A stretch of 64,000 bases of DNA from DASQPA01 sp963756455 (GTDB lineage Bacteria > Acidobacteriota > Thermoanaerobaculia > Multivoradales > UBA5704): assembly GCA_963756455.1 (NCBI GenBank), contig CAVWNC010000004.1:3410001-3474000 (forward strand). The letters are read 5' to 3'. How positions within the stretch are numbered: the stretch's first letter is position 1; each line of letters starts with the position of its first letter. The notes below the pieces were generated by a model that saw only the letters and a program-made list of their open reading frames with translations, searched no databases and had not been told where the DNA came from. The position numbers and the translations under genes are program-made. Below, in pieces: positions 16,756 through 25,459 of the stretch.

Positions 16756-17766
16756 CTAGAGCACCTCGCGGACCCGCTCCATACCGGTGTTGCTGCCGGA
16801 GAGGAGCACTCCCACCCGCAGGTCGCGCTCGCCGCGAAAGCGTTCCTCGCCCAGGGTCCCACCCAAGACCCCGGCGAGACCGGCGGCCCCCGCCGGCTCG
16901 ACCACCACCTTGAGGTGGCGGACGACGAGCCCCATGGCGGCGAGGATCGCCGGATCGGAGACCGTCGCCACTCCCGCCGCGTAGCGGCGGATCAGCTCGA
17001 AATTGACCCTCCCCGGCCGGGGGGCGGTCAGGCCGTCGGCGACGGTCGCGATGCGCTCGGGGGCGGTGGGGGCGCCGACTTCGAGCGAGCGCACGATGCC
17101 GGCGGCGCCCTCCGGCTGGACCCCGTAGACCCGGGCGGCCGGGGCGAGACCGCGGGCGGCCAGGAGGGTGCCACCCAAAAGCCCGCCGCCCGAGGCCGGA
17201 GCGACGAGGACGTCCAGATCGGGCACCTCCTCCAGGAGCTCCCAGGCGGCGGTCGCCGCTCCCGCCACCACGAGGGGATCGTCGAAGGGGTGGACGAGGG
17301 TGTAACCGTGGGCCGCCTGGAGTTCGGCGAGCCGCGCGAAGGCCTGGGTGGCGTCGGTGATCCCCGCCTTCTCGATCCGCGCTCCGAGGGCCGCCACGGC
17401 GGCGAGCTTCTCGGGGACCGCATTCTCCGGCATGACGACGACCAGGGCCGCCCCGGCGGCCCGGGCGGCCCAGCCGGAGCCCAGGGCGGCGTTCCCGGCG
17501 CTCACCGTGATCAGCCCGCGCTCCCGCTCCGCCGGGGAGAGCGAACGGATCTTGTTGAACGCCCCCCGCAGCTTGAACGAGCCGGTGATCTGCAGGTTCT
17601 CAGCCTTGAAGAAGAGCCGGCAGCCGGCGAGCTCGTCCAGGGCCTCGGAGGTGAGGACCGGCGTCCGCCGGGCGACCCCGGCGAGGGCCCGGCGGGCGGC
17701 GAGGACGTCCGCCAGGTCGGGAAGCGGGGGCTCCGGGGCGTCCCGGGGGTTCTCTGGGCTCGGCAT
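16756..17766 (-). CDS. PLP-dependent threonine/serine dehydratase-like enzyme
   Basis: The 336-residue protein is a fold-type II PLP enzyme of the threonine ammonia-lyase/serine racemase group. The PLP lysine is in ITGSFKLRGAFNKI, the phosphate-binding glycine loop is APASGGGLLGG, and VLLSGSN lies near the C-terminus. It has no ACT regulatory domain, so it is of the catabolic or short type. One oddity: the usual SxGNHAQG loop reads SAGNAALGSG, losing the His and Gln while keeping the PLP-contacting Asn, so substrate preference may differ. I start at ATG 17766 since longer versions run into the divergent RNA ligase gene. Confidence 0.82.
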   Translation of the reverse strand: MPSPENPRDAPEPPLPDLADVLAARRALAGVARRTPVLTSEALDELAGCRLFFKAENLQITGSFKLRGAFNKIRSLSPAERERGLITVSAGNAALGSGWAARAAGAALVVVMPENAVPEKLAAVAALGARIEKAGITDATQAFARLAELQAAHGYTLVHPFDDPLVVAGAATAAWELLEEVPDLDVLVAPASGGGLLGGTLLAARGLAPAARVYGVQPEGAAGIVRSLEVGAPTAPERIATVADGLTAPRPGRVNFELIRRYAAGVATVSDPAILAAMGLVVRHLKVVVEPAGAAGLAGVLGGTLGEERFRGERDLRVGVLLSGSNTGMERVREVL

Positions 17767-17845
17767 GAAGAGGGGTCTCCCGGGGCGGATTCTATCCCTC
17801 GCCGGGAGGTCGATACGATACTGTGAGGCCCGAGAGGTGCCACCC

Positions 17846-18913
17846 ATGTCGTCCGTGATCGCGAACGTCGTCGAAATCGAAGCCGTCCACCCGCACCCCA
17901 ACGCCGACCGCCTCTTCCTCGCCCGCATCAAGGGCTGGCAGGCGGTGATCCGCAAGCGCGAGGACGGCAGCCCTGAGTTCGCGCCCGGCGAGCGGGTGGT
18001 CTTCATTCCGCCCGACAGCACCCTGCCGCGGGAGATGGCCGAGCGCCTCGGGGTCGTGGGCTACCTGAGCGAGCGCACCGATATCGAAGGTGAGCGCCAG
18101 CTCGTCGTCCGCCAGGTGCGCCTGCGGGGCGAGCCCTCCTTCGGGCTGTTGGTGCGCCCCGACGATCCGGACTGGCCGGTGGGGACCGACGTGCGCGAGC
18201 ACTACGGGATCGGCAAGTTCCGGCCGCCGGTCAAGTTCTCGGCCGGGGATTCCGAGGCCAACCACCCGCTTTTCCAGCGCTACACGGAGATCGAAAACCT
18301 GCGCAATTTCCCCGCTGTCCTCGTGCCCGGCGAAGAGGTCGTCGTGAGCGAGAAGATCCACGGCACCAACGCCCGCATCGGCTGGGTCGAGGGCGCGCTC
18401 CTCGCCGGCTCGCACGGCCTGCAGCGCAAGCGTCCGGAGCCCGAGGCCATGGGTACCAACACCTACTGGTTCCCCGCTACCTTGGAACCCGTGCGGAATC
18501 TGCTCGACGAGCTCCGCCAGCAGGGCCACACCGTGGCGATCCTCTACGGCGAGATCTACGGCAGCCGCGTCCAGAGCCTGCATTACGGCAAGCGCGACGG
18601 GCTCGGCTTCGCCGCCTTCGATATCCTGGTCGGCGAGCACTACCTCGACTTCGATGATTTCGTCGCGCTCTGCGAGCGGCACGGCGTCGCCACCGTGCCG
18701 ATTCTCGACCGCGGGCCGTTCTCGCTCGAATGGATCGCCGGGCTCAGCCGCGGCAAGACCACGCTGCCCGACCAGCACATTCGCGAAGGCGTCGTCGTTC
18801 GACCCGTAAAAGAACGCTTCGATCCCCTGATCGGCCGCGTGATCCTCAAATACCTGAACGATGACTATCTGCTCAACGACAAGCTGACCGCCGCCGACAG
18901 CACGGATCTTTGA
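17846..18913 (+). CDS. RNA ligase, Rnl5-like (Deinococcus DRB0094 type)
   Basis: The 355-residue protein has an N-terminal OB-like domain of about 130 residues followed by an RNA ligase nucleotidyltransferase domain. Motif I is EKIHGTNAR with the adenylated Lys at residue 170; motif III LYGEIYG, IIIa FAAFDIL, IV EGVVVRP and V VILKYLN are all present. This domain order and length fit the Rnl5 family, whose Deinococcus member seals nicks with a 3'-OH RNA end and is linked to damage repair. Start at ATG 17846, preceded by GAGAGGTG. It is divergent from the dehydratase gene by 79 bp and has no partner gene suggesting an RNA-repair operon. Confidence 0.85.
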   Translation: MSSVIANVVEIEAVHPHPNADRLFLARIKGWQAVIRKREDGSPEFAPGERVVFIPPDSTLPREMAERLGVVGYLSERTDIEGERQLVVRQVRLRGEPSFGLLVRPDDPDWPVGTDVREHYGIGKFRPPVKFSAGDSEANHPLFQRYTEIENLRNFPAVLVPGEEVVVSEKIHGTNARIGWVEGALLAGSHGLQRKRPEPEAMGTNTYWFPATLEPVRNLLDELRQQGHTVAILYGEIYGSRVQSLHYGKRDGLGFAAFDILVGEHYLDFDDFVALCERHGVATVPILDRGPFSLEWIAGLSRGKTTLPDQHIREGVVVRPVKERFDPLIGRVILKYLNDDYLLNDKLTAADSTDL

Positions 18914-18937
18914 GGCGGCGGGTCGGGTCGAAGCGGC

Positions 18938-19477
18938 TCAAGGAGCTCCCGGCACCCGGCTGAGGATGGCAAGCTCGCCCCGCCATGCACCGACCTCGTT
19001 GCCGTACTGCTTGGCCATGACGCGAGAGATCTGGGCAATGTGGCCGAGGTCGTGGACAGCCCAGGTCGCCAGGAGCTCTCGCAGAGAGACCGCGCCGAGC
19101 TTGGGGTGCCGGCCGGGGAGGGCCAGTTGCGTGGACTCCAGGTGCCAGTCTTTGACGATCTTGAGGTTGGCCTCACGAAGGTGGGCGAAGAGGTCGAGGA
19201 GAGAGTCGAGGGACCAGCCGGCGAATCGCCGGAACTGGGCGAAGCGATCAAACGGCTCAAACGGCTGGGTATCTCCATGCTCCAGGATGATCCGGGCACG
19301 AGGTACCCAATCCGTCTCCTCGCCGTAGATGAGATGGCCCATAACGTCCAATGGGCTCCAGGTATCGGGACCTTCGTTGACCGCGTGCCACGAAGGGCTG
19401 GTACCGCGGAGGAGGGCGCCCACCACGGAGGGCGTGCGCTCTAGAATGTCGAACGTCTCAGCGAGATCGAAATCCAC
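18938..19477 (-). CDS. DinB-superfamily protein
   Basis: The 179-residue protein is a DinB-like four-helix bundle. Its predicted metal ligands are in DVMGHLIYGEETDWVPR and WAVHDLGHIAQISRVMA. It differs strongly from the DinB protein at 11786. The start is GTG at 19477, preceded by AGGAGG. It ends 24 bp from the convergent RNA ligase gene. Function is not known; a thiol- or DNA-damage-related role is only a family-level guess. Confidence 0.82.
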   Translation of the reverse strand: MDFDLAETFDILERTPSVVGALLRGTSPSWHAVNEGPDTWSPLDVMGHLIYGEETDWVPRARIILEHGDTQPFEPFDRFAQFRRFAGWSLDSLLDLFAHLREANLKIVKDWHLESTQLALPGRHPKLGAVSLRELLATWAVHDLGHIAQISRVMAKQYGNEVGAWRGELAILSRVPGAP

Positions 19478-19614
19478 TCTCGTCCTCCTCTTCGCTCTCT
19501 TCGCTCTCTTCTCCGACGCCGCCGTGAGCGATCTTTAGGGCCCAGGCCGCAGCCTCGACTCACTGTATCCCACGGGAGGGAAAAGCCGGTCTCGCCCATG
19601 GCATACTTTTAAGG

Positions 19615-19821
19615 ATGAGCCAGGAGCGCCTGACCCGGCACACCATCCAGCGAGTGGCCGAAAACCGCATCCGCGAGGCCATGGAGAACGGCGAATTCGA
19701 GAATCTCCCCGGCATGGGGAAGCCCATCCCCGACATCGACGAGCCCTACGATCCCAACTGGTGGGTCAAGCAATGGTTCCGGCGGGAGAAGCTGGCGCAG
19801 GTGCTGGCGGGGAGGGAGTAG
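19615..19821 (+). CDS. DUF1992 (DnaJ-subfamily C28-like) small protein
   Basis: The 68-residue protein is almost entirely a DUF1992 domain: RVAENRIREAMENGEFENLP, GMGKPIP and PYDPNWWVKQWFRREKLA. The domain is found in bacterial YhdN-like proteins and in eukaryotic DNAJC28; its biochemical role is unclear. A CATACT hexamer ends 7 nt before the ATG and AAGG touches the start codon, so the transcript may have almost no leader. It stands alone and converges on the YCII-like gene. Confidence 0.8.
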   Translation: MSQERLTRHTIQRVAENRIREAMENGEFENLPGMGKPIPDIDEPYDPNWWVKQWFRREKLAQVLAGRE

Positions 19822-19840
19822 AGAGGAGCGCTCCCCTGCC

Positions 19841-20239
19841 TCATTTCGGCTCCTCGGCGCCCCCCAACCCCCCTTTCGGCACCAACCACCGATACACCAC
19901 CACCCGAAACCGCCCCGCGACCACGCCGGGATCGGACGCCGCCACCCGCTCGGCTTCCTCCTGGGAGCCGCCGCGGAGGATCATCATGCCGAGGGGCGAC
20001 ACGTCGTCGCTCGTCCCGGGTCCCAGGGGGAAGACCGGGCCGCCGGCGAGCGCCGGGCCGCCGGGCTGCTGGCTCCGCCAGATGTAGCCGACGTGCGCCC
20101 GCTGGATAGCGGTGGTCTCCGGCGTCTTCGGGGGAGAACCGTCGTAACTGGGACCGGGGTAGAGAAACGAGAGGTAAAACTCGGAGAGATCCTCGGCACG
20201 GGGGACGAACCCCTCGTCCGGCTTCGACGCATCGGCCAT
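19841..20239 (-). CDS. YCII-related domain protein
   Basis: The 132-residue protein resembles YciI-like proteins (dimeric alpha-beta barrel). Visible hallmarks are FYLSFLYPGP near the start, a middle stretch with AIQRAHVGYIW and GGPVFPLGPGTSDDVSPLGMM, and ASDPGVVAGRFRVVVYRW, equivalent to the DPf...Gl...v.i.Pw pattern of the family. GAGGAG precedes the ATG at 20239. Members are small enzymes or sensors of unknown substrate. It is divergent from the frameshifted secreted-protein gene. Confidence 0.72.
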   Translation of the reverse strand: MADASKPDEGFVPRAEDLSEFYLSFLYPGPSYDGSPPKTPETTAIQRAHVGYIWRSQQPGGPALAGGPVFPLGPGTSDDVSPLGMMILRGGSQEEAERVAASDPGVVAGRFRVVVYRWLVPKGGLGGAEEPK

Positions 20240-20377
20240 ACGTTCTCCTCGTTAGGTCGCCGGGGTTACGGCCGCTCGCGGGCGACGCGAGAACCGGGTT
20301 TCCCCGGACGCAAAGCTATGCTAGCATCCCATGGAATCCGCTTCCGCAACTTCTGTACTGGATAGGAGTTTGACCGC

Positions 20378-20533
20378 ATGAAAAGAGTGCCCCACCACCT
20401 TCTTGGCCTCGGCCTTGGCCTGACCCTCCTTGCCGGCGCGGCCGATGCCCAGACGGTATCGTACATCCTCATTCCGACCATCACCCCGGGCGTCACCGAG
20501 ACCAAGGTGGAGATGCTCCGGCAGGGCACCTGA
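20378..20533 (+). CDS. Signal-peptide fragment of a frameshifted secreted protein
   Basis: ATG at 20378, preceded by GATAGGAG, opens a 51-codon frame with a typical signal peptide (MKRVPHHLLGLGLGLTLLAG, cleaved near ADA-QT) and then about 25 mature residues ending VEMLRQGT before TGA. The next frame continues smoothly as LTLSQVQTTFVGEGK if one C is added in the ACC just before the TGA. I infer that this piece is the true N-terminus of the protein encoded at 20536-21696, separated by a one-base deletion or a sequencing error. Confidence 0.65.
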   Translation: MKRVPHHLLGLGLGLTLLAGAADAQTVSYILIPTITPGVTETKVEMLRQGT

Positions 20534-20535
20534 CC

Positions 20536-21696
20536 TTGAGCCAGGTGCAGACCACCTTCGTGGGCGAGGGCAAGTCCGGATTGGGAGTCTCCCCGAAAAC
20601 CCTCAAGGTCTACATCGGACCCTCCACCTCGCGGGTGAACCCCCTCCTCGACCTGTCGCCGGTCGCGACCAGCGGTGGGATGGCGGTCATCGAGCCGGTG
20701 CCGGGTCTCTCCGCGGTCGAGGTTTCGTTCGAGGTCGAAGAGGAACCTATCCGTACGGCGTGGAAGCTGCCGCTCCTCACCGCGGACCAGTTCTTCCGCC
20801 CCGGGACGACGGCTTTCGTGCAGAACCTGGTCAAGAACACGGATGCGGCCAGCAACCTGCAGATCTTCAATATCGGCATCAAGCCCGCCACCTGCAACGT
20901 GATCGTGCTGCGCCCCAAGGGTACGGCTATCGAGGAGCGCGACGGTATTTCGGTGCCCCCGATCGGCGTCATCCGGATCGCCGACATCCTGAAGAGCGTC
21001 GGCACCGGGACGGCGACGGGAATCAATGCCGCGGTCAGTTGTGACCAGCCATTCTACGCCTTGGGCGCCCTGCCGGCCGTCGACCGCTGGTCGTCGCGGG
21101 TCGAGTATCCGGTCGCCAAGCTGCCGACCACCAAGACCGCCGTCACGGTGGCGAGCATGCCCGGCGAGTTCCTCCGGGTCACCAAGGCCAACTCCTTCCT
21201 CAACCTGCCGCTGCCCTTCGATCCGGCCACGAACTATCACACGGTCTCGATCAACTTCGACATCACCGTCGCCGACCCGCCGGGCTTCGTCGTCTTCCGG
21301 AACGTCGCCGGCCTCTTCCGCTCCGGGGGCCGCCGCTTCGGCAAGACCCTTTACTTCGGCAGCTTCGAGAACTTCGGCAAGGGCAAGTACGTCGTCGACG
21401 TGGGGACGCCCTTCATCGAGACGACGCTCAAGCGGCCCATCGACCTCTCCGGTCACGGCACCTATCACTTCGCCATCGACCTGGACAACGACCAGCGGTC
21501 GCTGCACTACGTGATCACCCAGAACAACGGCAAGGTGGTCGTGATGGACATCCTGGGTGGCCTCTACAATCCGATCGGCAGCATCGACGGCAACGTGCCC
21601 ACCCTCCAGTTCGGTCTGCCGGGAGTCGCCGACAACGCGTACTTCCCGCCCTACGGCTGGCACTACCAGAACCTGACCGTCGTCGCGACCAAGTAA
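20536..21696 (+). CDS. Secreted protein of unknown function, main body (frameshifted)
   Basis: This 386-codon frame has no proper start: its first possible codon is a TTG with no ribosome-binding site. It is the continuation of the signal-peptide frame 20378-20533. The product looks like an extracellular beta-rich protein, with segments such as RVNPLLDLSPVATSGGMAV and HYHTV-like beta strands and aromatic-rich C-terminal motifs (YFPPYGWHYQNLTVVATK). I do not recognise a family. A strong hairpin follows the stop, consistent with a real transcription unit. Treat as one gene, 20378-21696, pending read-level confirmation. Confidence 0.7.
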   Translation: MSQVQTTFVGEGKSGLGVSPKTLKVYIGPSTSRVNPLLDLSPVATSGGMAVIEPVPGLSAVEVSFEVEEEPIRTAWKLPLLTADQFFRPGTTAFVQNLVKNTDAASNLQIFNIGIKPATCNVIVLRPKGTAIEERDGISVPPIGVIRIADILKSVGTGTATGINAAVSCDQPFYALGALPAVDRWSSRVEYPVAKLPTTKTAVTVASMPGEFLRVTKANSFLNLPLPFDPATNYHTVSINFDITVADPPGFVVFRNVAGLFRSGGRRFGKTLYFGSFENFGKGKYVVDVGTPFIETTLKRPIDLSGHGTYHFAIDLDNDQRSLHYVITQNNGKVVVMDILGGLYNPIGSIDGNVPTLQFGLPGVADNAYFPPYGWHYQNLTVVATK

Positions 21697-21710
21697 CCCG
21701 CGCCGCAAAA

Positions 21711-21738
21711 GCCCGTCTCCGGGAGACCGGAGACGGGC
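21711..21738 (+). terminator. Strong hairpin after the secreted-protein gene
   Basis: A perfect 12-bp stem (GCCCGTCTCCGG / CCGGAGACGGGC) with a GAGA tetraloop lies 15 nt after the stop codon and is followed by a short pyrimidine-rich tail (CTCCTTTCCC). It fits an intrinsic terminator, although the U-run is weak. Confidence 0.75.
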
Positions 21739-21868
21739 GGCTCCTTTCCCCCCCTGAAGCTTCCCCACCCCAGATCCATCCCGCTCGCTTAAGTCTCACT
21801 CTCAAGAGGACGGCAGGAAAGGGTGTCGAGGCGGGAATCCGCCAGTAAGGGGAGGTTATACTTCCCCC

Positions 21869-24304
21869 ATGCCGCCGCGCTTCGACTCCGAGAAGATGAC
21901 GCTCGACCTCGCGGTCGCGGACCTCCTCGAAGGGTCGCTCCTCCGGAGCCTCGGCTTTTCGAACCGCGGCGGCTACGAGCGGCTCTGGCTCGGGCAGGCG
22001 ATCCACAGCCGCTACCAGGAGCAGGCGCTCTCCGGGGACGGCAGCTACCGGCGGGAGGTCCACGTCACCCATACCTTCCCGCACCGCGGCTGGACGGTCA
22101 CCGTCACCGGCCGGATGGACGGCCTCCGCCGGGAGCCCGGTGGGGCGTTCGTCGTCGAGGAGATCAAGTCGGTCCGTCGCGGCGGGGTGCTCAGCCCTCC
22201 GGTCCGCGAGATGTACCAGCGCCAGGCCCTCCTCTACGCTTGGATGCTCGCCGCTCTCCCCGAATATGCCGAGAACGAGATCCGCGCCGAGCTGGTGCTG
22301 ATCTCGATCGGGAGCGACGAGATCGAGCGCGAGCCGCTCCGCGCCGACCCTAAAGGGCTGGACGCCGCCGTCCGCCGGCGTCTCAACCTCCTCATCCACA
22401 CCTACGAGGCCGACCGCCAGGCCGCCGCCGACCGCCACGCGGCGGCGGAGCGCCTCACCTTCCCCTATGGCGAGACGCGGCCGGGGCAGGAGGACATCCT
22501 GGCGGCGGTGGGCACGGCGGTCGCGAACGGCGAGCATCTGCTGCTCCAGGCGACGACCGGGATCGGCAAGACCGTCGCCGCCCTCTTCCCGGCCTTGAAG
22601 TACGCGCTCGCCCACGACAAGCGGGTCTTCGTGCTCACCGCCAAAACCCTCCAGCAGGAGATGGCGGTCAAGGTGCTCCGGCTCCTGAACCCGGAGGGAG
22701 CCTTCCGCTCGCTCCGCCTGCGCGCCAAGGCCAAGATGTGCGCCAACGACCAGATCCTCTGCCACGAGGAATACTGCCGCTATGCCAAGGACTACGCCCA
22801 GAAGCTGCAGACCTCCGGGGTCACCGGGCACCTCCTGGCGGAAAACCCGACGCTCGAGCCGGACGACGTCTTCGCCGCCGCCAAGTGGGCCGAGGTCTGC
22901 CCGTTCGAGGTGAGCCTGGATTTAGCCGGCCGTGCCCAGGTGGTCGTCTGCGACTACAACTACGCCTTCGATCCCTACGTCTCCCTCCCCGACTTCGGCC
23001 CCGATCGCGATCTCTCCGACACCGTCCTGGTCATCGACGAGGTGCACAACCTGGTCGACCGCGGGCGCGGCTACTACAGCCCGGAGCTCTCGGCCGCCGC
23101 GGCGCGCCAGGCGGCGGAGGCGGTGGCGCGTGGCGGCCATCACCTCCACCTGCGGCTCGCCCACCTGTCTTTGAAGCTCGCCCAGGTGATCGAGGAGGCG
23201 GTGGACGACGCGATGCTCGAAGGGCCGCAGAACGAGCGCGCTCTGGAGGCGCCGCTCCCCGAGGACACTCTCTGGGGATTGCGGCCGGCCTTCGACAGCG
23301 CCTTCGTCGACTACCTGGAGCACCAGCGGGAGACCAAGACCTTCAGCGCCGAGGACCGTTTCGTCGAGCTCTACTTCGGCTTCCTCCGTTTTTTGAACGG
23401 CCTCGTCGTCTCAGACGGTGCGTTCAGCCACTACGTCGAGCGGACGCGGGGCGACAGCCGGTTGAAGATCCTCTGCAAGGACCCCAGCCGTTTCCTGGGC
23501 GGCGTCCTCTCTCGGGTACACTCGACGATCGGCCTCTCGGCGACCCTCCAGCCGCCTGAGTTCTACACCGGCCTCCTCGGCTTCCCCGCCGGCTTGACCG
23601 CCTTCGTCGAGATCCGAAACCCCTTCCCCGTCGACAACCGGCGGGTGGTGATCGACGCCACGATCGAGACGACCTACAAGCGCCGGCCCGACAACTACGA
23701 GCGGATCGCGACGCGGCTCGCCGAATTCGCCGACGCGGTGCCGGGCAACTGCCTGGCGCTCTTCCCCAGCTACCAGTTCCTGGCCGAGGTGGCGGGGCGG
23801 ATGCGCCTGGTGAACAAGCGCGTGCTCATCCAGCGCCAGGCGGACAGCGACCGCGAGCGCGAGGCTCTCCTTCAGGCCCTGCGGGCGGCGGTCTTCGGCG
23901 ACGTGCTCTTGGTGGCGGTCGCGGGCGGCGTCTTCGCCGAGGGGGTCGACTATCCAGGCGAGGTGATCAAGGCGGTGGCGGTGGTCGGTCCCTGCCTCCC
24001 CGGGATGTCGCTCGAGCAGCAGCTCCTCAAGGATTACTACGAGGAACGTTTCGAGCGCGGCTTCGAGTACGCCTTCGTGGTGCCGGGGATGACCCGGGTG
24101 GTGCAGGCGGCCGGCCGACTCATCCGCTCCGCGGCGGATACCGGCATCATCGCCCTCTTCGATCGCCGCTTCCTCTACACCCCCTACCGCGGCTATCTCC
24201 CCGCCGACTGGCTGCCGGAAGGGGGGCCGGGCGAGCTGGTGGGCGATCCCGCCGGGGCGGCGGAGGAGTTCTTCCGGGTGATCGCCACGCGCGCAGCGCG
24301 TTAG
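21869..24304 (+). CDS. XPD/DinG-family DNA helicase with N-terminal PD-(D/E)XK nuclease domain
   Basis: The 811-residue protein joins two modules. Residues about 1-150 hold a PD-(D/E)XK nuclease-like core with D84 (TGRMDGL) and VVEEIKS (E98, K100). From about residue 205 comes a superfamily 2 XPD/Rad3-type helicase: Walker A TTGIGKTV with K234, Walker B VIDEVHN with D390, and Cys residues in KMCANDQILCHEEYC and VCPFE that would bind the 4Fe-4S cluster. Motif VI is near VVQAAGRLIRS. The family acts on branched or damaged DNA. A TATACT hexamer ends 6 nt before the ATG, and a strong terminator follows. It is a single-gene unit. Confidence 0.88.
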   Translation: MPPRFDSEKMTLDLAVADLLEGSLLRSLGFSNRGGYERLWLGQAIHSRYQEQALSGDGSYRREVHVTHTFPHRGWTVTVTGRMDGLRREPGGAFVVEEIKSVRRGGVLSPPVREMYQRQALLYAWMLAALPEYAENEIRAELVLISIGSDEIEREPLRADPKGLDAAVRRRLNLLIHTYEADRQAAADRHAAAERLTFPYGETRPGQEDILAAVGTAVANGEHLLLQATTGIGKTVAALFPALKYALAHDKRVFVLTAKTLQQEMAVKVLRLLNPEGAFRSLRLRAKAKMCANDQILCHEEYCRYAKDYAQKLQTSGVTGHLLAENPTLEPDDVFAAAKWAEVCPFEVSLDLAGRAQVVVCDYNYAFDPYVSLPDFGPDRDLSDTVLVIDEVHNLVDRGRGYYSPELSAAAARQAAEAVARGGHHLHLRLAHLSLKLAQVIEEAVDDAMLEGPQNERALEAPLPEDTLWGLRPAFDSAFVDYLEHQRETKTFSAEDRFVELYFGFLRFLNGLVVSDGAFSHYVERTRGDSRLKILCKDPSRFLGGVLSRVHSTIGLSATLQPPEFYTGLLGFPAGLTAFVEIRNPFPVDNRRVVIDATIETTYKRRPDNYERIATRLAEFADAVPGNCLALFPSYQFLAEVAGRMRLVNKRVLIQRQADSDREREALLQALRAAVFGDVLLVAVAGGVFAEGVDYPGEVIKAVAVVGPCLPGMSLEQQLLKDYYEERFERGFEYAFVVPGMTRVVQAAGRLIRSAADTGIIALFDRRFLYTPYRGYLPADWLPEGGPGELVGDPAGAAEEFFRVIATRAAR

Positions 24305-24416
24305 AGAGACCTGACCGCGCCGATCAACATTTTCCCGCCTTCCTCCGTATACCTAAATGGAGCAGGCAAGAGCGCACACGGACAGGCAATCTCCTCCTCC
24401 ACTCCCTCCTCCTCCA

Positions 24417-24444
24417 GACCCCGCGCGCAGCGGGGTCTTTTTTT
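24417..24444 (+). terminator. Intrinsic terminator of the helicase gene
   Basis: GACCCCGC and GCGGGGTC form an 8-bp perfect stem with a 5-nt loop (24417-24437), directly followed by seven T residues and further T-rich sequence. It is a textbook rho-independent terminator on the plus strand, 113 nt after the helicase stop and just beyond the end of the convergent gene. Confidence 0.92.
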
Positions 24445-24448
24445 ATTT

Positions 24449-24997
24449 TCAGGGCTGGGAGGGCTGCGCCGGCGGCGGCTCGGCCTTCAGGCCGCGGTTC
24501 CAGGCGGCGCCGGGAACGCCGGGCTGGGAGAAAGGCCCCTGGCCGGGACGCATCTTGTCGATCAGGTCGAGGAAGATCGCCTCCTGCTCCGGTCTCAGGC
24601 ACTTCCGGCTTTCGAGAACGTTCGTCGTCACCGCCCTCTCGATCCGCAGGTAGACCTGGGAGGACTCGGCGAGGAGACTCTCGATGCGGGCGCCGTCCGG
24701 ACGGGGCGCGATCAGCTCGGCCCGCACCTCGCGGTAGATCTCCTGGAGATGCTTGCGGTCGCGGCCGGTGGTGGCGATGAACTGGCGCTGGAGGCCGAGG
24801 AAACGCCGGCGCTCCGGGCCGACGAGACCCAGCCGGTCGGCGAGGCGGGCGAGACGCTTTTCCGGCGGCGGCTGGAGGGCCTTCTGCGCCCCCTGCAACA
24901 GGCCGGGACGGAGACGGGCGACGGCGATCGTCGCCAGAATCCCCACGTTTACCCCCAGGGACAAGAGGAGGGCGAGGACCAGCCACCACCTCTTCAC
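24449..24997 (-). CDS. Spy/CpxP-like periplasmic protein (heavy-metal-sensor-like)
   Basis: The 182-residue protein has an N-terminal membrane anchor (VLALLLSLGVNVGILATIAVA) followed by an all-helical periplasmic region. It contains LARLADRLGLVGPERRRFLG and, near the C-terminus, CLRPEQEAIFLDLIDKM, the LTxxQ-like helices of the Spy/CpxP/ZraP fold. The tail is Pro-rich. The start is GTG at 24997, overlapping the upstream anti-sigma stop (GTGA). It probably works with the sigma/anti-sigma pair encoded upstream in envelope-stress or metal sensing; that role is inferred from neighbours only. Confidence 0.75.
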   Translation of the reverse strand: MKRWWLVLALLLSLGVNVGILATIAVARLRPGLLQGAQKALQPPPEKRLARLADRLGLVGPERRRFLGLQRQFIATTGRDRKHLQEIYREVRAELIAPRPDGARIESLLAESSQVYLRIERAVTTNVLESRKCLRPEQEAIFLDLIDKMRPGQGPFSQPGVPGAAWNRGLKAEPPPAQPSQP

Positions 24998-25455
24998 GGC
25001 TGCGCCTCGAACGTCTCCTCCAGGACCGACCCGTAGCTGTCGGCGAGCGGCACCCGCTCGCCCATCGACGCGGTCCCCGGCGGAAGGTCGTTCGCGGGCC
25101 GCTGGGGCAGGAGGCCCAGGCCGGCGCCGAGCGCCATGCCGAAGACGAGCGCCGCCGCCGCCGCCGCTCGCACCCAGGTCGGCGCCAGGGACCAGGAGAG
25201 GGCACCCTCCGGCGAGACACCCTCGCGCGCCGCGGCCTCGGCGGTCTCGATGTGGGCCATCACCCGGCCGGTGAAGCCCAGGGGTACCGGCAAGGCCGGA
25301 GGCGGGACGAGGCCTCGCCACCGCTCCGAGAGCTCGCCGTAGCGGCGGGCGAGCTCCGGCTCCCGGACCAGGCGGGCGTCGAGCTCGCGCGCCCGCTCCG
25401 CCGGCAACTCGCCGAGGAGCCGCCGAATGAGATCCTTTTCCGTACTGCGATCCAT
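24994..25455 (-). CDS. Anti-sigma factor (membrane, putative)
   Basis: The 153-residue protein has an N-terminal cytoplasmic helical region (STEKDLIRRLLGELPAERAR followed by ELDARL), typical of anti-sigma factors without the zinc HCC motif. One transmembrane segment (RAAAAAALVFGMALGAGLGLL) comes next, then a short periplasmic tail. I start at ATG 25455, 4 nt after the sigma-factor stop, with GGGAGAGGG upstream; an ATG at 25485 would overlap the sigma gene by 26 bp. It should sequester the ECF factor encoded just before it and signal across the membrane to or from the Spy-like protein. Confidence 0.78.
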   Translation of the reverse strand: MDRSTEKDLIRRLLGELPAERARELDARLVREPELARRYGELSERWRGLVPPPALPVPLGFTGRVMAHIETAEAAAREGVSPEGALSWSLAPTWVRAAAAAALVFGMALGAGLGLLPQRPANDLPPGTASMGERVPLADSYGSVLEETFEAQP

Positions 25456-25459
25456 GGGG

